Positions 51,535 to 60,090 of a DNA stretch of 64,000 bases are shown in pieces. Every line of letters starts with the position of its first letter. The stretch's first letter is position 1. The DNA lies in NCBI GenBank assembly GCA_037045225.1, contig JBAOHZ010000009.1, forward strand, positions 248,001-312,000, given 5' to 3'. This DNA comes from Nitrospira sp. (lineage in GTDB: Bacteria; Nitrospirota; Nitrospiria; Nitrospirales; Nitrospiraceae). The translations under genes and the position numbers were made by a program. The notes beneath the pieces are model-generated. The model worked only from the letters and a program-made list of their open reading frames with translations. It ran no database searches and was not told the DNA's origin.

Positions 51535-51990
51535 GTGATCACACAAATGCGGGTAAAGGGTCTGATCTTCGACCCCTATAACAACGCCTATATAGTGGTG
51601 TTGCGAGACGAAGAGAATTCGGACATGCTCCCGATCTGGGTTGGGAAATCAGAGGCCAGCGCCATCGGCCTTGCGTTGGAGAGTGTCACCGCCCCGCGCC
51701 CCATGACCCACGACTTAATGAAGTCGTTTCTGGAAACGTTCGATGCGAAGATTATCAGTGTAGTGATTACTGATCTGAACGAGAATACCTATTTCGCCAC
51801 GATTCACCTGATGTACGAAGATTCTGAATATACGGTTGATTCTCGCCCCAGCGACGCCATTGCACTGGCCCTTCGCTCTAGCGCGCCGATCTTCGCCAGC
51901 GAGAAGGTCATTAAGAAGCAGTCTTCCGAAGAGCTCGAGCAGTGGCTTGAGAATCTGAAGCCAGAAGATTTCGGAAAACTGGATAGCTGA
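51535..51990 (+). CDS. Bifunctional nuclease family (DUF151) protein, first of a tandem pair
   Basis: A 151-residue protein: MRVKGLIFDPYNNAYIVVLRD, LPIWVGKSEASAIGLALE, PRPMTHDLMKSF and the hallmark YTVDSRPSDAIALALRS. This is the BFN/DUF151 domain (TM0160 structure, plant BBD proteins), for which RNase and DNase activity has been reported. The GTG at 51535 is chosen because GGGAAGGA lies ten bases before it and a promoter ends just upstream; a TTG at 51496 or ATG at 51547 are alternatives. The C-terminal Glu-rich tail (SEELEQWLENLKPED) is separate from the domain. The next gene is a paralogue four bases away. Confidence 0.82.
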   Translation: MITQMRVKGLIFDPYNNAYIVVLRDEENSDMLPIWVGKSEASAIGLALESVTAPRPMTHDLMKSFLETFDAKIISVVITDLNENTYFATIHLMYEDSEYTVDSRPSDAIALALRSSAPIFASEKVIKKQSSEELEQWLENLKPEDFGKLDS

Positions 51991-51993
51991 GTC

Positions 51994-52482
51994 ATGGACA
52001 CGGCCAAGCCGCAGAATGAGTCGCCGGAGCTTGTCGCACTGACTGTGAAACAGGTGCTGGACGACGGCACAACCGATACCCGTATTGTCGTACTGAAAAA
52101 TGATGACGCAAGTGTGACGCTGCCCATCTGGGTCGGATCTGCCGAAGGGAATGCCATTCGCCTGGCGATGGAACGAGTAGTGACTCCCCGTCCCATGAGC
52201 CACGATCTCATTCGAAGTTTTGCGGATCATCTCGGCGTCCGGATAGAGCGAGTGGTGATTACGGATGTGAAGGGCAGTACCTATTATGCCAGCGTGGCCT
52301 TCGCCTCGAAGGGTGTGCATCGAACATTGGACGCCAGACCCAGCGACGCCATTGCACTTGCCCTTCGTGCGGACTGTCCGATCTATGCCACACAGGATGT
52401 GCTGAGCCGACGTACGGCTGTTCATTTAGATGCTTGGATCAATAAAATCGACACAAAGAATATCGAACCCCAACAGGCGTGA
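51994..52482 (+). CDS. Bifunctional nuclease family (DUF151) protein, second of a tandem pair
   Basis: A 162-residue paralogue of the preceding gene: VTLPIWVGSAEGNAIRLAME, PRPMSHDLIRSF, and RTLDARPSDAIALALRADCP. It starts three bases after the upstream stop, so the two are co-translated and may form a heteromer (DUF151 proteins are known as oligomers). The N-terminal 20 residues are rich in Pro and Glu. A GTGAGG/CCTCAC inverted repeat overlaps the stop codon (52479-52497). The ribosomal genes rplM-rpsI follow within 50 bases, perhaps on the same transcript. Confidence 0.88.
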   Translation: MDTAKPQNESPELVALTVKQVLDDGTTDTRIVVLKNDDASVTLPIWVGSAEGNAIRLAMERVVTPRPMSHDLIRSFADHLGVRIERVVITDVKGSTYYASVAFASKGVHRTLDARPSDAIALALRADCPIYATQDVLSRRTAVHLDAWINKIDTKNIEPQQA

Positions 52483-52532
52483 GGCCTGACACCTCACATT
52501 AGAATCCTATCGTGCAGGAGTAGATGGAGACC

Positions 52533-52964
52533 ATGACAAAAACGTATCTTGAGAAGCCAGCTGATGTGAAACGGAAATGGTTCTTGGTGGATGCCGACGG
52601 CAAGACACTCGGTCGTCTTGCGGCAAAGGTTGCCACCTTGCTTCGCGGCAAACATAAACCGACCTTTACCCCCCACGTGGATACGGGTGACCATGTCGTC
52701 ATCGTCAATGCGGAGAAGATCCGATTGACCGGCAACAAGATGGAAGACAAGACCTATTCGTATCACACCGGATATCCTGGCGGGCTCAAGACCCTGACCG
52801 CCGAGCATATCCATAAAAAAGACCCGACGAAGCTCTTGACGCGCGCCATCGAAGGCATGTTACCCAAGAATCCTCTTGGGAATCAGATGGCCAAGAAACT
52901 GCGCGTGTACGCAGGTTCAACCCATCCACATCACGCGCAGCAACTGGAATCACTTTCGCTGTGA
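52533..52964 (+). CDS. rplM: Ribosomal protein L13
   Basis: A 143-residue protein with KPADVKRKWFLVDADGKTLGRLA, GDHVVIVNAEKIRLTG and EGMLPKNPLGNQMAKKLRVY, the standard L13 sequence order and length. It binds 23S rRNA early in assembly of the large subunit. The ATG at 52533 gives the normal N-terminus with GGAG before it; an ATG at 52524 is also possible. It is followed by rpsI after 42 bases, as in most bacteria. Confidence 0.97.
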   Translation: MTKTYLEKPADVKRKWFLVDADGKTLGRLAAKVATLLRGKHKPTFTPHVDTGDHVVIVNAEKIRLTGNKMEDKTYSYHTGYPGGLKTLTAEHIHKKDPTKLLTRAIEGMLPKNPLGNQMAKKLRVYAGSTHPHHAQQLESLSL

Positions 52965-53006
52965 TCATTATTGTTCGGATTCGATCTGTGAAGGAGGCCG
53001 CCTGAC

Positions 53007-53399
53007 ATGGCAGCAATTACGCAGTACGCAACTGGGAAGAGAAAGAGCGCGATCGCTCGTGCATGGGTGACCGCCGCGGCTGGTGATATCGTCGTCAACG
53101 AGAAGCCGCTGGAAAAAGCGTTTCCTCGCATGACCCTACGGAATGTGATTCAATTTCCGTTCGAACTGGCCGGTGTGGCCGGGAAGTATTCCGTCCGAGC
53201 CACCGTGTATGGTGGTGGTCCTGCGGGTCAGGCCGGAGCCTTACGGCATGCCATCTCGAAGGCGCTGGTGATCATGAGCGCGGCATTCCGAAGCCCGCTC
53301 AAGAAGGAAGGCCTTCTGACCCGTGACTCACGCGTGAAAGAACGTAAAAAGTACGGCCAGAAGGGCGCCAGAAAGCGCTTCCAATACTCGAAGCGATAA
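53007..53399 (+). CDS. rpsI: Ribosomal protein S9
   Basis: A 130-residue protein: YATGKRKSAIARAWV, ATVYGGGPAGQAGALRHAISKAL, and the C-terminal RVKERKKYGQKGARKRFQYSKR-like tail that reaches into the decoding centre and contacts the P-site tRNA. It is of standard length. A GGAGG-type site lies before the ATG. A strong terminator 26 bases after the stop ends the transcript. Confidence 0.98.
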   Translation: MAAITQYATGKRKSAIARAWVTAAAGDIVVNEKPLEKAFPRMTLRNVIQFPFELAGVAGKYSVRATVYGGGPAGQAGALRHAISKALVIMSAAFRSPLKKEGLLTRDSRVKERKKYGQKGARKRFQYSKR

Positions 53400-53424
53400 A
53401 GAAACACTGGAGCGACAGGGTGTC

Positions 53425-53457
53425 AAAAGGGAAGGCTCCGCAGCCTTCCCTTTTTTT
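53425..53457 (+). terminator. Rho-independent terminator of rplM-rpsI
   Basis: GGGAAGGCT (53429-53437) pairs with AGCCTTCCC (53442-53450) around loop CCGC, followed by seven T (53451-53457). The A4 before the stem extends the pairing. Confidence 0.92.
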
Positions 53458-53511
53458 ATGTGGGCGGCGAACTGATTGAGTAATCACTCGCGATTGGCCG
53501 GGAGGCATGAC

Positions 53512-54585
53512 ATGACGTCGGTACGAGTAGCAGTGGCAGGGGGCAGCGGATACACCGGAGCGGAGTTACTGCGGCTGCTGTCCCAGCATCCCCACGTTCA
53601 ATTGACCGCGGTCACATCCGAGAAATCGGCCGGCACCGCTGTCTCCACCGTGTTCCCCCATTTGCAGGGCATCGTGCCACTCACCTTCGAGGCCCTGGCG
53701 CCTGAGGCCCTGGCCGAACGCGCCGATGTGCTGTTTCTCGCCCTCCCCCACACCAAATCCATGGGTCCGGTGGCGACCTGCATGAAAGCCCGTAAACGCG
53801 TAGTCGACCTGAGCGCAGACTTCCGACTCAAAGATCCTCGCACCTATGAAACCTGGTACCAGACCGCGCACGCGCACCCGGACCTGATCGGAAGCGCCGT
53901 GTATGGCCTGCCGGAGCTCCATCGATCGGCCATCGCACAGGCCCGGCTCGTCGCGTCACCCGGCTGCTACCCAACGGCTGCAATTTTGCAGTTGGCGCCC
54001 CTCATTGCTCATGACCTGATTGTGCCGGATACGATCGTGATCGATGCGAAATCGGGCGTGTCCGGCGCGGGAAGAAGTGCGGCCCTGCCCTACCACTTCC
54101 CCGAAGCACATGAGTCCCTGGAACCCTACAAGATCGGCCAACATCGACATATCCCGGAAATCGAGCAGGAACTGACGGGATTGGCAGGAACGCGTGGACC
54201 AGCAGGCACGGGACGGACCTCCGGTGTCACCATCGCCTTCACGCCGCACCTGGTGCCGATGAATCGAGGCATCCTGAGCACGGCCTATGCGCGCATGAAA
54301 GGCTCTCTTGATGTGGTCGAACTGCGGGCGCTCTACCGGGACTTCTACAAAGGTGAACGATTTGTGCGACTGCTCGAAGGCGCGATGCCGAATCCCCGTC
54401 ATGTGCGAGGCGCCAACTATTGCGATCTCGCAGTCCACACCGATTCACGAGCCGGATGGGTAGTGACAGTGGCGGCCATCGACAACCTGATCAAGGGCGC
54501 AGCAGGACAAGCAATTCAAGCCATGAATCTCATGCTCGGCTATCCCGAAGAAACGGGCCTGGTGGCGCCGGGTATCTATCCCTAA
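53512..54585 (+). CDS. argC: N-acetyl-gamma-glutamyl-phosphate reductase
   Basis: A 357-residue protein with VRVAVAGGSGYTGAELLRLL (NADP loop), VVDLSADFRL and VASPGCYPTAAIL with the catalytic cysteine. PHLVPMNRGIL follows near residue 250. It reduces acetylglutamyl phosphate in arginine synthesis. The ATG at 53512 is fixed by GGAGG six bases before it; an earlier start would reach into the terminator region. argJ follows after 54 bases. Confidence 0.97.
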   Translation: MTSVRVAVAGGSGYTGAELLRLLSQHPHVQLTAVTSEKSAGTAVSTVFPHLQGIVPLTFEALAPEALAERADVLFLALPHTKSMGPVATCMKARKRVVDLSADFRLKDPRTYETWYQTAHAHPDLIGSAVYGLPELHRSAIAQARLVASPGCYPTAAILQLAPLIAHDLIVPDTIVIDAKSGVSGAGRSAALPYHFPEAHESLEPYKIGQHRHIPEIEQELTGLAGTRGPAGTGRTSGVTIAFTPHLVPMNRGILSTAYARMKGSLDVVELRALYRDFYKGERFVRLLEGAMPNPRHVRGANYCDLAVHTDSRAGWVVTVAAIDNLIKGAAGQAIQAMNLMLGYPEETGLVAPGIYP

Positions 54586-54639
54586 CGTGAGGCCTGAGCG
54601 ACTCCGCGCTACGAACCATTTTCATCACACAGGATCACT

Positions 54640-55851
54640 ATGAAAATCATCTCAGGAGGCATCACCGCACCCCTCGGCTTTCGGGCCGCCGGGATGTATT
54701 GCGGCATCAAGAAAAAGCAGAAGAAACAACTCGACTTGGCCTTGCTGGTCTCCGAGCAGGAAGGACCCGTCGCCGGCGTATTTACTACCAATCAAGTCGT
54801 GGCTGCACCGGTTGTGCTCGATCGTCTGCATCTGAAAAAAGGTGTCGGTCGGGCCATCCTCGTCAACAGCGGGAACGCCAACGCCTGCACTGGACCAGAC
54901 GGAATGCGAGTGGCCAAGGAGATGGCACAACTGGTTGCCACGGCCCTCAACACTGCGCCCCACACCGTCTTCGTCGGATCGACCGGGGTCATCGGCCAAC
55001 CCCTCCCGATCGACTGCATCAAACAGGCCGTCCCGACCCTGCTCACCCGAGTCACGCGCCGCGGTGGAGCTGACGCAGCCCAAGCCATCATGACCACGGA
55101 CCTGAAACCCAAACAGGCGGCGGTGCGCGCGCGACTCGGAGGGAAGATGGTGACGGTCGGCGGCATGGCCAAGGGATCCGGCATGATCCATCCCAACATG
55201 GCCACCATGCTCGGCTATCTCACGACCGATGCGGCCATCAGTCGACCTGCGCTTCAGACAGCGCTGAGCCAGGCGGTCGATCAATCGTTCAACTGCATTA
55301 CCGTCGACGGCGATACCAGCACCAACGACACGGTCCTCTGCCTCGCGAACGGAATGGCGGGTAATTCGATACTCAAGCCGGGCTCGGCGGACTTTCGTCG
55401 GTTCTGCGCCATGGTTGAAACAGTCTGCCGTACGCTGGCCTTAAAGATTTGCTGGGACGGCGAAGGCGTGACCAAGGTCGTCCGGGTGGAGGTCACAGGC
55501 GCCCGGTCTACGACGGCAGCCAAACAGATTGCCCAGACAATCGCCACATCTAACCTGGTGAAGACCGCACTCTTTGGCGGTGATGCCAACTGGGGCCGTG
55601 TGATGGCGGCCCTCGGCCGCGCAGGGGTACCCATCGATCCCAGTCGGGTCAACCTGCAATTTGGAGAGGTGCCGATGGTACGGAACGGGCAAGGACTGGG
55701 ACGCGTGGCCGAACAGAAACTGACCAAGGTCTTCCGGGCGAAAGAATTCACCATTCTCGTCGATCTCGCACAGGGCAAGGCCGGAGCACACATGTGGACA
55801 ACCGATTTGTCTTATGAATACGTGCGGATCAACGCGAGTTACCGATCGTAA
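54640..55851 (+). CDS. argJ: Bifunctional ornithine acetyltransferase / N-acetylglutamate synthase
   Basis: A 403-residue protein that cleaves itself at GSGMIHPNMATMLGYLTTDA, with Thr as the N-terminal nucleophile of the beta chain. It also has VLVNSGNANACTG-like ILVNSGNANACTGPDG and FGGDANWGRVMAALGRAG. It transfers the acetyl group from acetylornithine to glutamate, allowing a cyclic arginine pathway. Whether it also uses acetyl-CoA cannot be told from sequence. It sits directly after argC. Confidence 0.97.
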   Translation: MKIISGGITAPLGFRAAGMYCGIKKKQKKQLDLALLVSEQEGPVAGVFTTNQVVAAPVVLDRLHLKKGVGRAILVNSGNANACTGPDGMRVAKEMAQLVATALNTAPHTVFVGSTGVIGQPLPIDCIKQAVPTLLTRVTRRGGADAAQAIMTTDLKPKQAAVRARLGGKMVTVGGMAKGSGMIHPNMATMLGYLTTDAAISRPALQTALSQAVDQSFNCITVDGDTSTNDTVLCLANGMAGNSILKPGSADFRRFCAMVETVCRTLALKICWDGEGVTKVVRVEVTGARSTTAAKQIAQTIATSNLVKTALFGGDANWGRVMAALGRAGVPIDPSRVNLQFGEVPMVRNGQGLGRVAEQKLTKVFRAKEFTILVDLAQGKAGAHMWTTDLSYEYVRINASYRS

Positions 55852-55853
55852 TT

Positions 55854-55883
55854 CCCCTCGTGCGGTTGCAAAATAGCGAGGGG
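55854..55883 (+). terminator. Hairpin after argJ
   Basis: CCCCTCG (55854-55860) pairs with CGAGGGG (55877-55883) with a 16-base loop, beginning three bases after the argJ stop. Only a short T-poor tail follows, so termination may be weak. A CGTTCGAACG palindrome lies at 55893-55902. Confidence 0.45.
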
Positions 55884-56081
55884 TTATGCTAGCGTTCGAA
55901 CGTTTTCGTGCAGTGAATGGTCCGTCCCATCGTTCACATTTTCGCATCTAAAATCAGGGACGTCTTATTTAAATCCACACCAGCGTGATGCGCACGCTGC
56001 GCAGCCTGAGAATAAGGGGGACATCCCCCTCGTCGTTGGCGTTCGCCAGGCGCTCTGCAGGCTTCGGAGGGAGGTGAAGGT

Positions 56082-56855
56082 ATGGGAGTAGTTGCAATTA
56101 AGGAATTACTGGAAGCCGGCGTCCACTTCGGACACCAGACGAATCGTTGGAACCCCAAGATGAAGCGGTTTTTGTTCGGGGAACGAAACGGCGTCTACAT
56201 TATCGACCTTCAACAGACCGTCGAACGCATGGAGCAGGCCTATGCCTTCGCGCGCGACACCGTGGCGGCCGGTGACTCCGTCTTGTTCGTTGGAACCAAG
56301 CGCCAAGCGGCGGAAATTCTAGAGGAAGAGGCCAAACGGGCCAATCAATTCTACATCAACCAGCGGTGGTTGGGTGGCATGTTGACCAACTTCCAGACCA
56401 TCCGTCGCAGCATCGACAAAATGAAGAAAATGGAGACGACGCTCGCTGATCCGACGCACCAGGGTCATACGAAGAAAGAGCTCGGACAGATGCAGAAGGA
56501 AGTCGTCAAACTGCAGAAGAACCTGTCGGGCATCCGCAACATGCGCGCCTTGCCCGGCGCGGTGTTCATTTTGGATACTCGCATTGAGCACATTGCAATC
56601 CTCGAGGCCAGCCGGTTGGAAATTCCGGTCATTGCCATCGTCGATTCAAACTGCGATCCCGATCACATTCAGTACCCCATCCCTGGCAATGATGACGCCA
56701 TTCGTTCCATCAAGCTGATTATTTCCCGGATTGCGGACGCGTGCCTCGAAGGCGCCCACCTCCGGGCCCAGCAAGAAGAGAAAGAATTTGCATCGGCCCC
56801 AGCCGGTGGCGGCGCCAAACCGACGGCAAGTCTGGCCGGCGCGTCCGCTTCCTAA
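56082..56855 (+). CDS. rpsB: Ribosomal protein S2
   Basis: A 257-residue protein with IKELLEAGVHFGHQTNRWNPKM, ERNGVYIIDLQQTVE, FVGTKRQAAEIL, RWLGGMLTNFQTIR and PGAVFILDTRIEHIA, all typical of S2. It is one of the last proteins to join the small subunit. The ATG follows a GGAGGGAGGTGA ribosome site. The C-terminal tail is Ala/Gly-rich. tsf follows after 51 bases. The 230-base region upstream holds no gene. Confidence 0.98.
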   Translation: MGVVAIKELLEAGVHFGHQTNRWNPKMKRFLFGERNGVYIIDLQQTVERMEQAYAFARDTVAAGDSVLFVGTKRQAAEILEEEAKRANQFYINQRWLGGMLTNFQTIRRSIDKMKKMETTLADPTHQGHTKKELGQMQKEVVKLQKNLSGIRNMRALPGAVFILDTRIEHIAILEASRLEIPVIAIVDSNCDPDHIQYPIPGNDDAIRSIKLIISRIADACLEGAHLRAQQEEKEFASAPAGGGAKPTASLAGASAS

Positions 56856-56906
56856 CGGCGGCCTCGCGCAGGATGGCATTGTTCTATTCGACCAACTGAG
56901 GAACCC

Positions 56907-57503
56907 ATGGCAAGTTTGAGTGAGCTCGTCAAAGAGTTGCGTGAAAAAACAGGAGCCGGCATTCTGGATTGCCAGAAGGCCCTGACCGAGAACGGAAACA
57001 GCATCGACAAAGCCATCGATTATCTCCGGCAAAAGGGATTGGCCGCAGCCCAGAAAAAAGCTGGTCGTGAGACCAACCAGGGCTTGATCCATGCCTATAT
57101 CCATGCCGGCGGAAAGATCGGCGTGCTCATCGAAGTCAATTGCGAGACGGACTTCGTCGCGCGCAATGAGCAGTTCAAAGCCTTCGTGAACGATCTGGCG
57201 CTGCAGGTAGCGGCCGCCAGTCCGTCCTATGTCCGACGGGAAGAGATTGCGGCAGATGTCGTCGCGAAAGAGCGCAGCATCTACGAAGGGCAAGCCAAGG
57301 AATTGGGCAAGCCGCCGGCCGCCTGGCCCAAAATCATCGAGGGCAAGCTCGAAAAGTTCTATCAAGAGAACTGCTTACTTGAGCAGGCCTTCATCAAGGA
57401 TTCCTCCGTCGTGATCAAGGATCTGTTGGCGCAGCAAATCTCCAAAATCGGCGAGAACATGAACATCCGCCGGTTCACACGATTCCAACTAGGCCAAGCA
57501 TGA
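56907..57503 (+). CDS. tsf: Translation elongation factor Ts (short form)
   Basis: A 198-residue protein. It has an N-terminal UBA-like domain (VKELREKTGAGILDCQKAL) and the nucleotide-exchange core VGVLIEVNCETDFVARN-like IGVLIEVNCETDFVARNEQF, then a single C-terminal subdomain (ENCLLEQAFIKD). It releases GDP from EF-Tu. It is about 85 residues shorter than the E. coli protein and close to the Thermus length, a common variant. Its stop overlaps the pyrH start by four bases. Confidence 0.97.
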   Translation: MASLSELVKELREKTGAGILDCQKALTENGNSIDKAIDYLRQKGLAAAQKKAGRETNQGLIHAYIHAGGKIGVLIEVNCETDFVARNEQFKAFVNDLALQVAAASPSYVRREEIAADVVAKERSIYEGQAKELGKPPAAWPKIIEGKLEKFYQENCLLEQAFIKDSSVVIKDLLAQQISKIGENMNIRRFTRFQLGQA

Positions 57504-58225
57504 GTTCTGCTCACTACCGCCGCATTCTGCTGAAAGTCAGCGGAGAAATGCTGGCCGGTGAGCAGGGCTATGGCGTCCAACCCTCGATTCTCGAAGGGTT
57601 GGCAGAAGAAATTGCCGACGTCGTGGCGATGGACGTCGAAGTAGCCGTTGTCATCGGCGGCGGCAATATCTTCCGCGGCCTGGCTGCCAGCGCCCGCGGC
57701 ATGGAGCGGGCATCCGCCGACTATATGGGCATGCTCGCAACGGTGTTGAATGCGCTCGCCCTCCAAAATGCACTGGAAGGCAAAGGCGTCAGCACCCGCG
57801 TCCAATCGGCCATCGAGATGCGTCAATTGGCCGAAGGGTACATTCGCCGCCGCGCCATCCGGCACCTGGAAAAAAAACGGGTGGTGATCTTTGCCGGAGG
57901 AACGGGAAACCCCTATTTCTCCACCGATACCGCGGCATCATTGCGCGCGATGGAAATCGGCGCTCAGGTCATCATGAAGGGCACGAAAGTCGACGGTATC
58001 TACGACAGCGATCCGGTCAAGAATCCACAAGCCAAGAAATATGCAGAGATTCCGTTCCTGTCGATTCTCACCCAGAACCTCAAGGTCATGGACTCGACGG
58101 CCATCAGCTTGTGCATGGATAACCAGTTGCCATTGATCGTCTTCAATTTAAAAGAGAAGGGAAACTTTAAACGTGTCGTCCAGGGAGAACCTATCGGAAC
58201 CCTGGTCACCGTAGAAAGTCGCTAA
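57500..58225 (+). CDS. pyrH: UMP kinase
   Basis: A 241-residue amino-acid-kinase-fold protein: RRILLKVSGEMLAGEQGYG, VAVVIGGGNIFRGLAAS, VVIFAGGTGNPYFSTDTAA and KVDGIYDSDPVKNPQAKKY. It phosphorylates UMP to UDP and is usually feedback-controlled by UTP. The ATG overlaps the tsf TGA (ATGA). It is of standard bacterial length. frr follows within 12 bases, giving the conserved rpsB-tsf-pyrH-frr order. Confidence 0.98.
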   Translation: MSSAHYRRILLKVSGEMLAGEQGYGVQPSILEGLAEEIADVVAMDVEVAVVIGGGNIFRGLAASARGMERASADYMGMLATVLNALALQNALEGKGVSTRVQSAIEMRQLAEGYIRRRAIRHLEKKRVVIFAGGTGNPYFSTDTAASLRAMEIGAQVIMKGTKVDGIYDSDPVKNPQAKKYAEIPFLSILTQNLKVMDSTAISLCMDNQLPLIVFNLKEKGNFKRVVQGEPIGTLVTVESR

Positions 58226-58236
58226 GGGAGAGGCTG

Positions 58237-58800
58237 ATGTCGACGGCGCAAGAAGTGAAACAACGTGTCACTGAAAAAATGGACCACGCGATCGAACATC
58301 TGAAACGCGACCTGGCCGGACTTCGTACCGGGCGCGCATCTGTGGCACTGGTGGACGGCATCAAAGTCGACTACTACGGAACCATGACACCGCTGAAGCA
58401 GGTCGCCAACGTCGCCACCCCCGAAGCCCGGCTCATTACGATCCAGCCCTGGGAGCAGAACCTCATCAGGGAAATCGAAAAAGCGATCCAAATCTCGGAC
58501 CTCGGCCTGACGCCATCGAACGACGGCAAGCTCATCCGTATTCCCCTTCCGCCGCTCACCGAGGAGCGCCGGAAAGAACTCATCAAGGTCTGCAAGAAAC
58601 ACGGCGAAGAAGTGAAGGTGCAGATTCGTGGCTTCCGCCGGGATGGCAACGAAGAACTGAAGAAGCTGCAGAAAGACACCAAGCTGACCGAAGATGAACT
58701 GCGCAAGTCGGAAGCCGAGATTCAAAAGCTCACCGACCAATACGTGCAAAAAATCGACGATGTGATGAAGAAAAAAGAAGGCGAAATTCTGGAAGTCTAG
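58237..58800 (+). CDS. frr: Ribosome recycling factor
   Basis: A 187-residue protein with MDHAIEHLKRDLAGLRTGRAS, VDYYGTMTPLKQVANV, IQPWEQNLIREIEKAI and IRIPLPPLTEERRKEL, then a charged coiled C-terminus. With EF-G it splits post-termination ribosomes. Length and sequence order are normal. A GGGAGAGG-like site lies before the ATG. Confidence 0.98.
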   Translation: MSTAQEVKQRVTEKMDHAIEHLKRDLAGLRTGRASVALVDGIKVDYYGTMTPLKQVANVATPEARLITIQPWEQNLIREIEKAIQISDLGLTPSNDGKLIRIPLPPLTEERRKELIKVCKKHGEEVKVQIRGFRRDGNEELKKLQKDTKLTEDELRKSEAEIQKLTDQYVQKIDDVMKKKEGEILEV

Positions 58801-58825
58801 CGCCCATTCTGCCACCACAAGCTGC

Positions 58826-59989
58826 GTGTACACGCCGTCTCAATTCCCCCCAACCTCCGTCTCAGTCGATCTGAATGCCCTTGCGCAGAATGTCGCTCAT
58901 GTGCGCCGTCTCGCACCGCATGCTGAGGTGCTCGCCGTCGTCAAGGCCAATGCCTATGGCCATGGGGCGCTCGAACTCACGCGCGCCCTGCAACAACTGG
59001 CTGTCCACCGATTCGGCGTCGCGACAGTCGACGAGGGCATCGCGCTTCGTCAGGCAGGCATCCACGATGCGATTGTAGTGATGGGCCCGACGGCCCCGGC
59101 ACAATTCGCCGACCTAACCACACATCGTCTGACGCCCGTGCTCTATCGAACTGATATGGTCCAAGCCTTTGCCTCGGCCGTCCCACCCGATGCCGCGCCC
59201 TACTCTGTGCATGTCAAAATCGAAACCGGTATGGGCCGCTTGGGCGTACGCTCTCGCGAGATGCCGGATCTCGCCGCCTTGCCGGCCTTTCAAGCCACCC
59301 TCCGACTTGAAGGGCTCATGACCCATCTGGCTGATGCCGACAATGCCGAGACGACACATACCGAAAAACAACTCGCGGAGTTTCAGCAGACGCTCGAAGC
59401 ATTGCGCCAAGGGGGGCGGTCATTTCCCCTGATACACGCCGCCAACAGCGCGGGCATCATCAAATATCCCGCAAGCCTCTATTCCCTCGTGCGCCCGGGC
59501 ATCATGCTCTATGGCTACCATACCCTGTCCGACGCAGCGGCGGCCCCCGAGCTGCGGCCAATCCTCACCTGGAGAGCGACCATCGCGCATGTGCACACCA
59601 TCCAGCCAGGCGACAGCGTCAGCTACAACCGGACCTTCATCGCCGCGAGGCGATCGCGTATTGCGGTCCTCCCGGTCGGTTATGCAGACGGCTACAATCG
59701 CCTCTTATCCAACCGAGGCATGGTGTTGATCGGCGGACGCCGGGTGCCGGTGGTCGGACGTGTGTGCATGGACATGACGATGGTCGATGTGACCGATGTG
59801 CCCGGTGTGCAAGTCGGACAGGAAGCGATACTCATCGGGCAACAGGGAGACGAGCGTATCACCGCAGCCGACCTCGCCACCTGGCAACAGACCATTCCCT
59901 ATGAAGTGCTTTGCGCCATCGGTCAACGCGTCCCACGCCACTATCTCACGCTCCGTTCAATCGACGAAACTTCGTCACCGAAGAAATGA
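58826..59989 (+). CDS. alr: Alanine racemase
   Basis: A 387-residue PLP enzyme: VLAVVKANAYGHGALEL with the Schiff-base lysine near residue 40, VHVKIETGMGRLGVR, NSAGIIKYP, VRPGIMLYG, and SYNRTFIAARRSRIAVLPVGYADGYNR, with Tyr as the second base. GRVCMDMTMVDVTD follows. It makes D-alanine for peptidoglycan. The start is a GTG 25 bases after frr. It is an uncommon but plausible tail to the frr operon. Confidence 0.95.
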   Translation: MYTPSQFPPTSVSVDLNALAQNVAHVRRLAPHAEVLAVVKANAYGHGALELTRALQQLAVHRFGVATVDEGIALRQAGIHDAIVVMGPTAPAQFADLTTHRLTPVLYRTDMVQAFASAVPPDAAPYSVHVKIETGMGRLGVRSREMPDLAALPAFQATLRLEGLMTHLADADNAETTHTEKQLAEFQQTLEALRQGGRSFPLIHAANSAGIIKYPASLYSLVRPGIMLYGYHTLSDAAAAPELRPILTWRATIAHVHTIQPGDSVSYNRTFIAARRSRIAVLPVGYADGYNRLLSNRGMVLIGGRRVPVVGRVCMDMTMVDVTDVPGVQVGQEAILIGQQGDERITAADLATWQQTIPYEVLCAIGQRVPRHYLTLRSIDETSSPKK

Positions 59990-60090
59990 CGGCTTGCCTT
60001 CCGTTTTTCCTTCCCCCATAGTTGAGCGATATGTTCGGAAGAAGTTCGAGTAGCGACCACCTTCTCTGTCACCAGCATGAGGAGAGAACG

